Source of the DNA: Adiantum capillus-veneris
Lineage: Eukaryota; Streptophyta; Polypodiopsida; Polypodiales; Pteridaceae
Assembly (NCBI GenBank): GCA_014529385.2
Contig: CM043959.1
Location: 90,135,029-90,199,028 of the forward strand
Direction: 5' to 3'
DNA length: 64,000 nucleotides
Shown here in pieces: positions 54,365-64,000 of the stretch. The notes beneath the pieces are model-generated. The model saw nothing but the letters and a program-made list of their open reading frames with translations, was not told where the DNA came from and ran no database searches. The stretch's first letter is position 1; each line of letters begins with the position of its first letter. Position numbers and translations under genes: made by a program.

Positions 54365-55780
54365 CCAAAAAAATGTTTAATGTGCATGATTGATTCATTT
54401 TTTGATTGCATGCTTGATGTGTGTAATGTTTAATTGTTGTGTTTTTGAGCTCAAAACAGGGATCTACACACTCCAATTGCATCGAATTTTGACCTAATTT
54501 TGTCTATTTAATTCCCTAATCTTGATTTTATTGATGAAATTGTTTGGCAATTGAATTGATGTGTTGTTTGTGATTTTATTTGGTTGCACTAATCCCCAAT
54601 GTGTGGAGAATTTTTTTAAGAAAAATGGTATTTTTTGAATAATTTTTGCAAATTTTAAGTAAACCAGTTTTATTTTATTTTATTTTTTGTTTTTTTTTAA
54701 ATTCAATTTAGTTTTTTAAAAAATAAAATAAAAACCAATAATAATAATATATATGTTTTAAAAGAGGCCCTTAAAAATTACAAAAATAACAAAAACATAA
54801 AAAAACCATTAAAAAAAATTTAAAATTCTTAAAATCCAATAAATTTTTTTTAAAAAGATAAGAAAATCATAAATAAGAAAAAAACTCAAAAAATAAAAAA
54901 ATAGTTTAAAAATTTCTAGAAAAATAGAAAAACTCTACAAAAATACACAAAAAATTAAATACCTGCTAGAAAATCATAATAAAATAAAAAGTTCACAACA
55001 AAATCCACAAAAAATAGAAAAACCTAAAAAACTCACATAAAATTATAAAAACATCAAAAATTGATAGAGATAAGTCACAAAAATGATAAAAATTTCATAA
55101 AAAGTCACAAAAAATTCAATAAAAATCCATAATTGTCCGAAAAATCCCAATAAATCACAAAAATTTCATAAAAATACTAAAATCCAAAAAAAAAAACACA
55201 AAAAAATTTAAAAAATAAAAACTTTCTCAAAAAAATCATAAAAATTCAAATGAAATTTGTTGAAAGTGCTTGAAAAAGTTAGAAAGACCCAAAAAAGCAA
55301 AAAGCAACATCGAAAAAATCACACACGAGCAAATCAAAAGCCAAACAGCAAAGCGGAGAAGTGTATCGCAAAGTGAACAAAAAGATCAACTTGAAGCCGT
55401 GGTTGGGAGAAAGTTTTTAAAGTTGTCAAAATCAAGCATGTAAATTAGCTTCGAGTTGGACGAACAAGAGCACAAATCATGGTGGATTGCAGATTAGGCT
55501 ATTCAGGGCCTATATCAATTTTGAAACTGTCAAGCTAGAGCTAATCAACTATTGTGAATCTTAAGAGAAGTCAATTGCAAAAGTGCTTTGACACAAGAAG
55601 TTTTATCAACCTGAAGCAACAAAAATTCTGCTAACCGATACCAAAATCTGCTAGAAGACAGTTTTTACAGAATAAGCCGACATGGACTCAAGTTGAGTCG
55701 AGGATTCAAGTACAATCGGACAAGCTAGTAGCAGTGACAACATATGCACAACTGCAACAGAGCATATTTTATAGCTATAT
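53553..55780 (+). other. E5 leader with T-rich and A-rich blocks
   Basis: About 2.2 kb. The sequence is T-biased up to about 54720, with a (GT)15 run at 54332-54361, then turns abruptly to an A-rich block at about 54720-55310 with runs such as AAAATCATAAAAATTC. The E2 leader has a similar T-rich block at the same relative place. No coding evidence. Confidence 0.65.
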
Positions 55781-57110
55781 GGCTACAATGGAGATAAAGT
55801 CTTATATGCATATTTAGAAGGCCATAGATACTTGATGAGCAGCAAAAGCAACACGGGAGCCAATATCCAATTGATCAGAGTAAAGCTAGATTCAGATAAC
55901 TCCCAGATGTTCACAGACTTAGTGGAGCCAAGTATTGCAAGCTCAAAGATGAACTGCAGATAGAAGTACAAAAAATCAACCCAAGTGTTTATCTAGAAAT
56001 CTGCACAAGCCAGCAAAACATACAGTTGATGCATATGCAATTAGGGTCATTGTACATGGATTACAGTGGTCAGATCTATAATCAAGAGCTAGTAATATAA
56101 GATGCAACAAATTAACCAATAGAAGCCAGTCTAATGGGAGAACAGAGTCAAAGACGGTACAAAGGTCTAGATGGAGCATTCTACAACTTGATGCTCACTG
56201 TTTTAAAAGAAGATGCCGACAACTTGGTCAGCATAGAACTAGAAGCTTCTCAGCAAGATCTTGACATGACAGAACCAATTGAAATACCACTAGTCATGGC
56301 GTATTGCTCAGATTGTGGACAAAAAGATGAACATTTTTTTGAAGATTGTCAAAGAAACCCAGAGAACATGGACATATCAACTGCCAACAAGCAGGGTACA
56401 AAGAAAATTGAAAATGAAAATCGCAATGTAAGTGCGTCTAACTTGTCACTTTTAATGCAATCAAATGATTTTGCATTACCATTAGAAGCACCACTAAAAA
56501 CACTGCAAGTTCAAAATCAGCATAAAAATGCACAGGCACTTGAAAAGCTTAAAATTTATTCTTTGAACAACAAATTCCTCCATGAATTTGGTCAAGGTGT
56601 CCAGATATCACCAAATGTTGAAAAGACTGTTAAATTTGAAAATGATTATGTTTCCACTACCACAAGTGTGCAATCATTCACGAGTCTAAGGGACACATCA
56701 AACAGAATGGTATTAGCTTTGTATGGTACACATAATTCATATGCACACTATGTAGACCAAAAAGGGAAACTGTACAAAAAGGATCAACTAGTGTTTGAGC
56801 GACCCACATACTAGATCATAGAAGTGCATCTAGTGGTAGATAAAAAAGGATGGTTCATTTTAGAGGAAAGAATCTACTATAGCCTATCTTCTCTAGAGCT
56901 GAAGAATATTATCCGAGTGAACCCAAAAATCTGTTCAGAGCCAAACTCTCCTCCATCAAAGATCGAACTTAGATGTTGTGATGATCAAACAAGAATATAC
57001 TTTGGCCAAAACAATTGTAGATATAGACGAGAGTTTAGCATCTATGATGCCTTGGGTCTTGAAACCATAGAAGCTCATACCATAGGAGACCCATGGGATT
57101 GAAAATATCA
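55781..57110 (+). pseudogene. E5 small-repeat protein region
   Basis: Decayed coding region homologous to the E2 frames at 14562-15614. Units include LYAYLEGHRYLMS (near 55798), LYMDYSGQIYNQE (near 56050), RYKGLDGAFYNLM (near 56155) and HYVDQKGKLYKKD (near 56747). The longest open part (56134-56814) also has CSDCGQKDEHFFEDCQRNP, a CX2CX5HX4C zinc-knuckle-like cluster. Capsid is not recognisable. The function is unknown, as for E2. Confidence 0.6.
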
Positions 57111-57135
57111 GAGCAAAGATAATGCTATCTATATA

Positions 57136-57690
57136 TTGACTTGGGGAATAATTTGTCATGTTTCACGAAGATACATAGGAAACTATGTAGAAGGTTTACA
57201 GATGTCAAACATCAATAGTGATACCCAAAATGTACCTTCACAATCCCAAAAGGTGAGATTAAACCAGAGCCAGACAGTTTTGAACTTTTATAATGAAGCA
57301 GGCTATAGTGATCACCCTAGGAAGGGGGGAGCTATAAATCCATCAAGCTCAGCTTATGTACCAAGAAATGCTACACCAGTTAGAAGCCCTAGGGTTTCTA
57401 GCCAACAAACTCCTTCAAGACAGAAACCATTGAAAAATCATATGGTTGTTGGAAGTTTACAACTGACCAAATTCCCTCAGAATCTGTAGACAAATTCTTA
57501 TATGAAGATCATCAGGGACAAAAGTTTCAGCTAATCTCCACAAGTCAAAGTCAAAAGTCAACAAGTACAATAGTGTTCAAACAGTCACATGTGATCAAGC
57601 TCACATATGCATATCAAGATGCACATGGTAACAAATATCAGCAAGATCATGACCTTTTACAAACCCCTATGGATGGTAAGACTAAGTCAA
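57136..57690 (+). pseudogene. E5 further small-repeat units
   Basis: Contains FLYEDHQGQKFQLIS (near 57493) and YAYQDAHGNKYQQDHD (near 57605), the closest matches to the Y-x-D-x-x-G-x-x-Y consensus and similar to the E2 TMGNEYQQYYEQ segment. A Ser/Pro/Arg-rich linker precedes them. Decayed. Confidence 0.55.
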
Positions 57691-57840
57691 AGACTATCTG
57701 AAGATGATGCAAGGCCTCAAGATGCCACAACAGGTGACAAAAAATTCAAAGTCAACAAAAGCTAAAGTCCAAAAGGATACACAAAGATCACCACCAAAAT
57801 CTCCTCCAAAGAGACAGATTCTACTAGAAAGAACAATGGA

Positions 57841-58345
57841 TCTATTAAGATCAAGAGTTACTTAGATGCAGGTGAACAATTCTCATCAATTGTTGCAGAT
57901 AAAAAGTGCAATATTACAACCAATGGAGCCAACATCGATCGAAGTAGGTGGTCAAAGCAAAGAAAATGCAGATAAAGCTCAACCAAAGGACACTGCCACA
58001 ATGAAAGCATTCAATTCAGACATGGATCCTTAGACGATCAAGTGCAACATTGTTGGTGAAAATGAAGAAAAGTTGTAAAGAGAAGTAAAGCTAGATTTTC
58101 AACTAGATAAGAACCTCATGTCCTTTTGCACTTGGAAAAGATATGGCCAACCATATTTGGAAGATGCTCCTGAATTTGTGAGCATATCAGGAAACAAATG
58201 ACCAGAATGCTAGGGAATCATCTCCACCACCATTGAAATAAGTTCACAGATCATCATAGCTCAGTTCCATGTGATCACAGCAAAAGAAATTCCAAACAAC
58301 ATTATAATGGGAATGCCAATGACCAAGAAGATGTTAGAGATATAG
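57841..58345 (+). pseudogene. E5 aspartyl-protease-like module 1
   Basis: SIKIKSYLDAGEQFSSIVAD (near 57841) resembles the catalytic-loop region of retroviral-type proteases. Downstream, IISTTIEISSQIIIAQFHV and IPNNIIMGMPMTKKM (near 58215-58340) resemble the second half, with IIMG-x-P in place of IILGRP. Decayed. Not the same sequence as module 2. Confidence 0.5.
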
Positions 58346-58357
58346 AATGTAAACAAG

Positions 58358-58726
58358 ATGCAGTCTTCTAAGACAACCAAGAATGAAGACCAAAACTGGT
58401 CAACTGCGAATGACAGCACAAGGTCCTCAAGCACGGTTAAAATGAAGACTTACATCAAAGCAAATATTATTGAAGATGGTTCATCTCCATTGAACAGAAC
58501 TTCAGAAGATCTTGAAGCAAATAAGGCAATAGCAAGTGCAGATCAAACTAAAAAAAGAACAACCACAATAGCTACTGAGCAGAGAATTCCATCAAAGCCA
58601 AAAGTTAAGAAGTTCAAAATTGCAGACAACCAAGAAGAAGTAGAAAGTCCAAATATCCACACATTTCTAGTTAAATCAGCTGAGGAAGTCAGATTGAAAA
58701 ACAGAGTCTCAAGCCACCCTCCATAG
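58358..58726 (+). CDS. E5 open frame between the two protease-like modules
   Basis: A 122-residue open frame, Ser/Thr/Lys/Glu-rich, with no recognised domain (STVKMKTYIKANIIEDG, SKPKVKKFKIADNQEEVES). It has the composition of the polar linkers elsewhere in these elements. Probably an interdomain linker, not a separate gene. Confidence 0.4.
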   Translation: MQSSKTTKNEDQNWSTANDSTRSSSTVKMKTYIKANIIEDGSSPLNRTSEDLEANKAIASADQTKKRTTTIATEQRIPSKPKVKKFKIADNQEEVESPNIHTFLVKSAEEVRLKNRVSSHPP

Positions 58727-58829
58727 AGACACAATTAGATCAAGATGAGACCATGGCAAAAGCTAAACAAAGATCTTCAATAGAACCAGGAATGAGAATA
58801 GCTAGTCCTTAGCAATATAAAAGGAGCAA

Positions 58830-59100
58830 GTGTTAGATGCAATGCTCTACTAGATAAATAAGCAAAGTGCAATATGGCTACAGACAAAGTGGCTGCACAC
58901 AACATCCAGAGCATTCTAGAGATTACTCACGATAAGCCAGGTAACAAGGAAATCATGGGTAAGGCTACAAGTCAAGAATAAATGGTTGCTACTTTTAGCA
59001 TCCAACAATATGAAGAGCAAGTGAAATTTCAGGTGAAGCCTTCAAAAGACATGCTTGCAGATGTCATCTTTGGACATTAGTGGGGCTAGACCAACAAAAG
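58830..59100 (+). pseudogene. E5 aspartyl-protease-like module 2
   Basis: A second retroviral-type protease resemblance: an ALLD start followed by AKCNMATDKVAA (near 58850-58905), then YEEQVKFQVKPSKDMLADVI and an IFG end (near 59010-59080), matching the usual F.V.P....DVIFG pattern. Decayed. With module 1 this makes two protease-like units within 1.3 kb. Confidence 0.5.
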
Positions 59101-60207
59101 GCCTACAAAGAAGATACATTACTAATACTCTCTTTTCCAAGAGATATCATAGGTGCCAATAATGCTAGATTCAAAGTTGCAAAAGTCACAGGAATCAAAG
59201 ACAAATATTGTAGATAAAGGTAAAGCTAAAGTGGAACCTCCACCGATTAGCGAAAAAGGTGTGACAACATATGCCCCTAGAGCAAAGAACCTCATGGATC
59301 ATCTTCTTCAAGCACGTTAGGCTTTCAAAACTTCAAGTCAAATGCTGACCCAATTTAAACCAAAAAAGCAAAGATATATCATCCAAAGTACTCAAGAAAG
59401 AAAATGTTGTGCTTGGGCAATCAAAAAGTGTGCCTATGAAATCGTTGTAATGTAGCCCTACTAAGCATACATAGTCAATGCATGGAAAGGATTTATGCTC
59501 TACAAGATGTGGGTATAAGAAATTTTCTTATTAGCATTTGATGGTGAAGCTTCCTATTCTAAGCAATATGATGGTATTTGAAGCTCTCGTACCATTTGCT
59601 TGATTAAAGATTGTAGAGATTTTCCAAAGGCTTACTTATCTGTTTGATGCTTCTTTGGAAGTATAGTCCTGTGGTTGGTTTTTGTATTTGGCATTCTTTC
59701 TCACAATGGGTTTTCTAATAATTATACTGTAGCCGTAGGAGGAATTGAAAGAATTCAAGCGTCAGTGCAGTGACAATAGGTTTATTGGTTCCCTTTGAGA
59801 CACGCTTATTTATGATTACTGGTTGTTTTGTTGATGTTGCTCATTGGGGAACCCATACTTGTCCTTGCTTCGTTTGTGTTTGAAGAGACTTCTTTGGGAT
59901 CCACCTTGACTTTGTGTGAGTCTTTTGTTATAGAATTGATATTTTATTATCTATTGCAGCTGGCAGGTGGCAAAAGCATCAATATATTATGGATTATGCA
60001 GAAGGATATTTTATCTACCTGGATCATACTCTGATTAGATGGTTGTTCTATGGGTTGAGAAATCCTTACCATAGACCTATTTTCCTAGGGTAAAGGAGGT
60101 TGATGTCCCAACACCGGTTGAGCTTTTTCTTGACCCAAGATTGTGTTATTTGGCCCCACTTGGTACCTTGGAGGGGGTGGATTTTGTTGTCCTCCAGGTG
60201 GTCCGTA

Positions 60208-60498
60208 TTATCTCTCTCTAACATAGTTTCGATTATAGAAACATTCATGAGTTTCATGGTTTGTCCATTTTTGTTCTGTAGCACACCATTTCCATATCCG
60301 TTGTGCGTTAGCTCCTGGACTTTGTTGAAGGTTGCACCACTGGGTTGGATGGTCACCCCCACAAGTATCACATTTTCGAGTGGGTGGTTGTCGTGTGTTT
60401 GGGTTCGTCCCGTTTCCTTGGTTCATCCTCCTGATCACTTCCTTGATCACTCGATCAACGTCCGATACAGTTGGGTTTTGCCCTCCCGATTTTGTCAT
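60208..60498 (-). pseudogene. E6 Gag zinc-knuckle region
   Basis: A 96-residue frame with RKCDTCGGDHPTQWCN and WCATEQKWTNHETHECFYNR, almost identical in pattern to E1 Gag residues about 538-590 (CDICGGDHPTPWC, WCAIEQKWTNHSREECLYNK). It places E6 close to E1. Confidence 0.75.
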
Positions 60499-60726
60499 GA
60501 ACCACTTGTAGTTGAAGAGGTGCTACTATTACCCTGATCTATGTCTTTAGTCACCTCCCCGTATGATTTTCAGTTATCTACATGATACAATGCCTCTTTT
60601 GTGACTTGCTCAAAGGTGACACAGGCTTTCAGGTGCAAGTCCTTCTTGAGCATGTCATTTCGTAGTCCCTCTATAAAAAGGACTAATAGTCTTTCGTCCT
60701 GAGGTAGTTATTGAGCAGGGCATCTT

Positions 60727-61245
60727 TCAATATACTTCCGGATTTACATAGTATTGGTGGACTCGTCCTCCAAAATATGTATACCTCTCTAACTCCTTCT
60801 GGTCCATCGGGGAGTACTTTCGGCCATACTTGTCCATTATGACCACCTGAATACTTCTACCCTCCGTGTCAATGTAAACATACAAGTTTTTCCGGTCGGT
60901 TAATTCCTTGATGCGAGGCTCATCACATCTGTAATAGAATATTCGGTCTCCATTATTGAACTTATAAAGCCCCACATAGGTGTTGTCTGTGTTAAGGCCC
61001 TCAGTCTCATTGGTGCATATGAGTACGGCGTTTTGTTTCTCCATTTTGGGTGGTGCATCAGCCGGTTCATTATCTACTTTCTCCTTAGTGCCGGTCATTC
61101 CCCATTTATCCACAATATATGGGTTATGAACCACTAAGTACATCATTTCCTCTCGGTCGAAATACCTATCCCCATCATAATCAATATCTACAAGGTCTCT
61201 GAACTCACTCAACCTATTTTCCAACTTAACACAGTGGCGGTCCAT
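60727..61245 (-). pseudogene. E6 Gag N-terminal small-repeat domain
   Basis: A 172-residue frame homologous to E1 Gag residues about 25-200: CVKLENRLSEFRDLVDIDYD, EMMYLVVHNPYIVDKWGMTG, NTDNTYVGLYKFNNGD, VYIDTEGRSIQVVIMDKYGR and YTYFGGRVHQYYV. It shows several D-x-x-G units and confirms that the E1 N-terminal domain is a real conserved unit. A further frame at 61582-61379 matches the region upstream of the E1 Gag methionine. Confidence 0.78.
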
Positions 61246-61856
61246 TCCATCCTTATAGATTTTGGCTTAAAGCACATTTTCAAATTGAAACTTCAAATAC
61301 AAATTCAGATCAGATGTGGGCCGTGACGAACCTGCACCCATCGAATTGGTTCCCTTAGGGTTTGACTTGTTAGAATCTTCAGTCCATGAGGCCGTATGAT
61401 CTCTCAAACGAAGTGTTAGAGAAATTATCCTCCAAAATGGGTTCCAGAGGCGGTAGTGGTCTTTGATTCACACTTTCTTCTGTTGAGTGATTACTCCCTT
61501 GATCAAAGATGTTGTGGTTCCTATTCTGGTGCAATCTTCCTGATCGCACATTCATGAAGATTTGGTAACAAGAAAAATCCAAACCGAGTTACCTCATGAA
61601 ATAGTTTGAATCTCCCATTTGTTCTTGCTAACTGGATAGTATCTTCCAGTACCTGTAACTTGCCAAAAATGTGCTTGATACCTGTAAGCTTACAACTCTC
61701 CTTGTCAGTTCTTGCTTTTGTTTGACAAAACTTGGCACACAATTCCCTACATAACCTCAAGAATTTTGATCCAATTTCAATTTTAAAAGAAGCACCTGGT
61801 TGCTATGGCCTAGCTCCTTGTGTTGTAAGTTTCTGTCTTTGTTCTGGCTCAGAGGT

Positions 61857-61876
61857 ACATGGATCGCGATCCATGT
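61857..61876. repeat. Perfect 20-bp palindrome in the E6 leader
   Basis: Core GATCGCGATC with arms ACATG/CATGT. The core is the same as in the E1 leader and post-integrase region, but the arms differ, so the core appears to be the conserved part. Confidence 0.85.
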
Positions 61877-61896
61877 TGGAAAGCCATTTGAAATTT

Positions 61897-62094
61897 TGTT
61901 GATACCCTCAGCTTCAGCATGGTTAGGGGATCTTATGGTATCACAATTTTCGTGTTGAGCATATATGTGAAGCTACTCAATATATGGCTTCTCTATATAT
62001 GGCACCCAGGTCCCCTCTATATATACATCATCTCATATGTGTATACTACACACTTTGAGGTTCTATTTTTGTGCTCTCTCTTTCTCTTTCAACA
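61897..62094 (+). repeat. E7 left LTR
   Basis: Begins TGTTGATACC and ends TTTCAACA, so the tips are inverted copies (TGTTGA/TCAACA). It contains TATATATGG and CTCTATATATACATC TATA-like stretches and a CT-rich end. A length of 198 bp is typical of small copia LTRs. Confidence 0.78.
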
Positions 62095-62106
62095 TGGTAT
62101 CAGAGC
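62095..62106 (+). other. E7 primer-binding site, initiator tRNA-Met
   Basis: TGGTATCAGAGC directly after the LTR is the classical plant retrotransposon site complementary to initiator tRNA-Met. Confidence 0.92.
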
Positions 62107-62130
62107 AGTACGTTTTGGTTTTCCATTTTT

Positions 62131-63180
62131 CTCCTGATTGAAAATGATTTTGAAGAAACTACTCAACAAAGATAACGGAAGCGATGTGGTCTACAACTTT
62201 GCAGAAGGAAGTTTTTTCAAATTCTGCACCGATTTTGAGTAATTGTTCTCGGACTGCGTACATGTCCAAAAAGCAACTTTCGATTTTACTCCTGATTGAA
62301 AACGATTTTGTAGAAACTACCTTCCAATGATTACGAAATCGATGTGGTCTACAACTTTTTAGAAGGAAGTTTTTTCAAATTCTGCATCCATTTTGAGTTA
62401 TCGTTCTCGGACTCCAAACATATCCGAAAAGCCACTTTCGATTTTTGTTTTCAATTTTTCTCTTGATTGAAAACGATTTTGCTAGAGATAACAGAATCGA
62501 TGTGGTCTACAACTTTCCAGAAGGAAGTTTTTTTTTCAAATTCTGCATCGATTTTGAGTTATCGTTCTCGGACTGCGTACATGTCCGAAAAGCAACTTTC
62601 GGTTTTTGTTTTCAAATTTTCTCCTGATTGAAAATGATTTTGCTGAAACTGTTCGCGAGAAAAATGGAATCCATGTGGTCTACAACTTTGCAAAAGGAAG
62701 TTTTTTCAAATTCTACACCGATTTTGAGTTATCCTTCTAGGACTGCGTACATGTCCGAAAAACAACTTTCGGTTTTTATTTTCGATTTTAAAATAATTTC
62801 TTGATTGAAAATGATTTTGCAAAAACTACTCTCTTGAGACAACAAAATAGATGTGGTCTACAACTTTGTAGAAGGAAGTTTTTCCAAATTCTGCACTGAT
62901 TTTGAATTATCGTTTGCGGACTATGAACATATGCCCGAGAAGCAACTTCGCTTTTTGTTTTTTTTATTTTTCTACTAATTGAAAACGATTGTGCAGAACT
63001 ATTCGCTCGAGCCATCGGAATCGATGTGGTGTACAACTTTGCAAAAGAAATTTTCTCTAAATTCTGCACCGATTTTGGGTTATCGTTTCGTACTGTGAAT
63101 ATGTTTGAAAAGAAAAATTTTGCTTTTTGCTCTTGATTTTCCTCATAATTGAAAACTTCTCAATGATATTTTTTCTTCAT
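62131..63180 (+). repeat. Tandem array of 158-177-bp units in the E7 leader
   Basis: Units begin CTCCTGATTGAAAA or a variant at 62131, 62289, 62460, 62621, 62798, 62972 and 63142 (the last partial). Each holds GATGTGGTCTACAACTTT, AAGGAAGTTTTTTCAAATTC and GTACATGTCCGAAAAGCAAC. Units differ by roughly 10-20%, so they are older than a fresh amplification. Frames across the array are not coding-like. Confidence 0.92.
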
Positions 63181-63382
63181 CAATCATATATTTGTTACTG
63201 ACGTAACTTTGTTGCAGAAGCGAGTTACATATCGTTTTGATTCAGTCGAACCGTTGATGATCGTCCAAATTCTATCAAGCTACTGCTGGTATGATCTTTT
63301 GTTATATGATATACTCGTTCATTGATTCTCGTATAATTATTCTTCTAGAGATATAATTTACGTCGTTTTATTGGTAATTTCT

Positions 63383-63775
63383 CGTTGATACCATAATGAT
63401 TTTGATGGTACCATGATGATGTTTTGTTAGTACTTTGGTCATGGTGATTTTCATTGATACCATGATGATATTTCATTGATACCATGGTTATTCTCGGTGA
63501 TGCCATGATGATATTTGGTTGATACTATGGTTATTCTCGGTGATACCATGATGTTGTTTCGTTGATACCATGGTTATTCTCGGTGATGCCATGATGTTGT
63601 TTTGTTGATATAATGATTATTGTCGGTGATACCATGATGTTGTTTCATTGATGTCATGGTTATTCTCGGTGATACCATGATGTTGTTTCGTTGATACCAT
63701 GGTTATTCTCGGTGATACTATGATGTTGTTTCGATGGTACAATGATTATTCTCGGTGATATCATGATGTTGATAA
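63383..63775 (+). repeat. Minisatellite, period about 43 bp with a half-period of about 21
   Basis: About nine units of the kind GTTGATACCATGGTTATTCT followed by CGGTGATACCATGATGTTGT. The two halves are themselves similar (GATACCATGxT), giving a nested periodicity. It lies in the E7 leader downstream of the first array. Confidence 0.9.
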
Positions 63776-64000
63776 ATGTCGTTGCATGTAGTATATACAC
63801 ATGTTATTTGCATCACGTAATCACGCATATTGTACTTTTACGTTCATACTTTATGTACCATATGTTATTGTGCGTATATATGTCGTCAAAAGAGTGGGGT
63901 CGCGAACCATCTCTTATGGCATTGTGAACGTAATTATTTTACTAACGATGCTAATAATTTTCATGACTATGTTTTTTGAGTCTATGATCTATGTAGGATT

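Larger units (their letters stand above)
52613..59400 (+). mobile_element. E5: E2-like LTR element fossil, right end not found
   Basis: A left LTR of the E2 kind, a tRNA-Asp-like primer site, a long T-rich then A-rich leader, and an interior coding for small-repeat proteins, a zinc-knuckle-like cluster and two aspartyl-protease-like modules. No RT or integrase was seen. Sequence gives way to minus-strand E6 near 59400 and no right LTR is visible. Heavily broken, with more than ten lesions by eye, so probably older than E2. Confidence 0.75.
59410..61880 (-). mobile_element. E6: shortened E1/E4-type element on the minus strand
   Basis: Minus-strand order: leader with a palindrome (61857-61876), Gag N-terminus, Gag zinc knuckles, a W-x-P-K remnant (KWIPKKSLQTQ and QVWVP, near 59910-59860) and the same 3' segment as E4 (TAGGGCTACATTACAACG near 59450). 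The Gag parts are closest to E1, the 3' part closest to E4. Large parts expected between them are not visible, so it is a shortened, broken copy. No LTRs were seen. Confidence 0.75.
61897..64000 (+). mobile_element. E7: left end of a Ty1/copia-type element, running off the window
   Basis: A 198-bp LTR with TGTTGA/TCAACA ends is followed by an initiator-tRNA-Met primer site and a leader of at least 1.9 kb made mostly of two tandem arrays. No coding region begins within the window, so the copia assignment rests on the LTR size and primer site. The target duplication cannot be checked because the right end lies outside. Confidence 0.7.

Noticed and set aside
61892-61896. Target duplication of E7 (AATTT)
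   Set aside because: The right end of E7 lies outside the window, so no second copy can be checked.

Overview
This window looks like land-plant nuclear DNA, built almost entirely of transposable-element fossils. The evidence is primer sites matching plant tRNA-Asp and initiator tRNA-Met, plant-type LINEs with a zf-RVT tail, and Ty3 and Ty1/copia elements of plant type. The species cannot be read from the sequence. Several very large, mutually related, nested elements with no intact host gene would suit a big, repeat-rich genome such as a fern or lycophyte, but that is inference.

Left side (1-32,900): a decayed Helitron-type PIF1 helicase (612-1427, minus), then a LINE remnant split by a giant Ty3-type element, E1 (2295-30801). 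E1 has clear LTRs, a TG...CA end pair, a tRNA-Asp-type primer site, a 3' polypurine tract and a perfect 5-bp target duplication (GTGGG). Without its nested insert it is about 18.7 kb. Its order is LTR, leader with GATCGCGATC palindromes, Gag, protease, RT, RNase H, two integrase zinc domains, integrase core, a second protease-like module, a W-x-P-K protein, an internal polypurine tract, a second palindrome-bearing leader-like stretch, a coiled-coil ORF of unknown role, and LTR. Inside its RT lies E2 (10569-20328). E2 has its own LTRs and tRNA-Asp-type primer site but no visible RT or integrase; it encodes small-repeat, zinc-knuckle and W-x-P-K proteins. The order of events is LINE first, then E1, then E2. 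To the right of E1 the LINE resumes and meets a second LINE on the opposite strand, tail to tail.

Middle (32,900-41,600): a broken Ty1/copia fossil (E3) with a probable 3' LTR, then about 5.5 kb without recognisable genes, holding a (GT)50 microsatellite and two copies of an unnamed dispersed repeat.

Right side (41,600-64,000): E4 (minus; Gag, protease and W-x-P-K proteins, no RT seen, with a leader carrying a 24-bp palindrome about seven times), a gene-poor gap, E5 (plus; an E2 relative with two protease-like modules), E6 (minus; a shortened E1 relative), and the 5' end of a copia element (E7) whose leader holds two tandem arrays.

The most unusual theme is a set of related elements sharing three uncommon traits: repeated perfect palindromes in the leader, spaced near multiples of about 140 bp; a repeated Y-x-D-x-x-G-x-x-Y protein unit; and a W-[V/I/L]-P-K protein, sometimes next to an extra aspartyl-protease-like module. 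Several elements carry these without RT or integrase, which suggests partners that rely on an autonomous relative such as E1.
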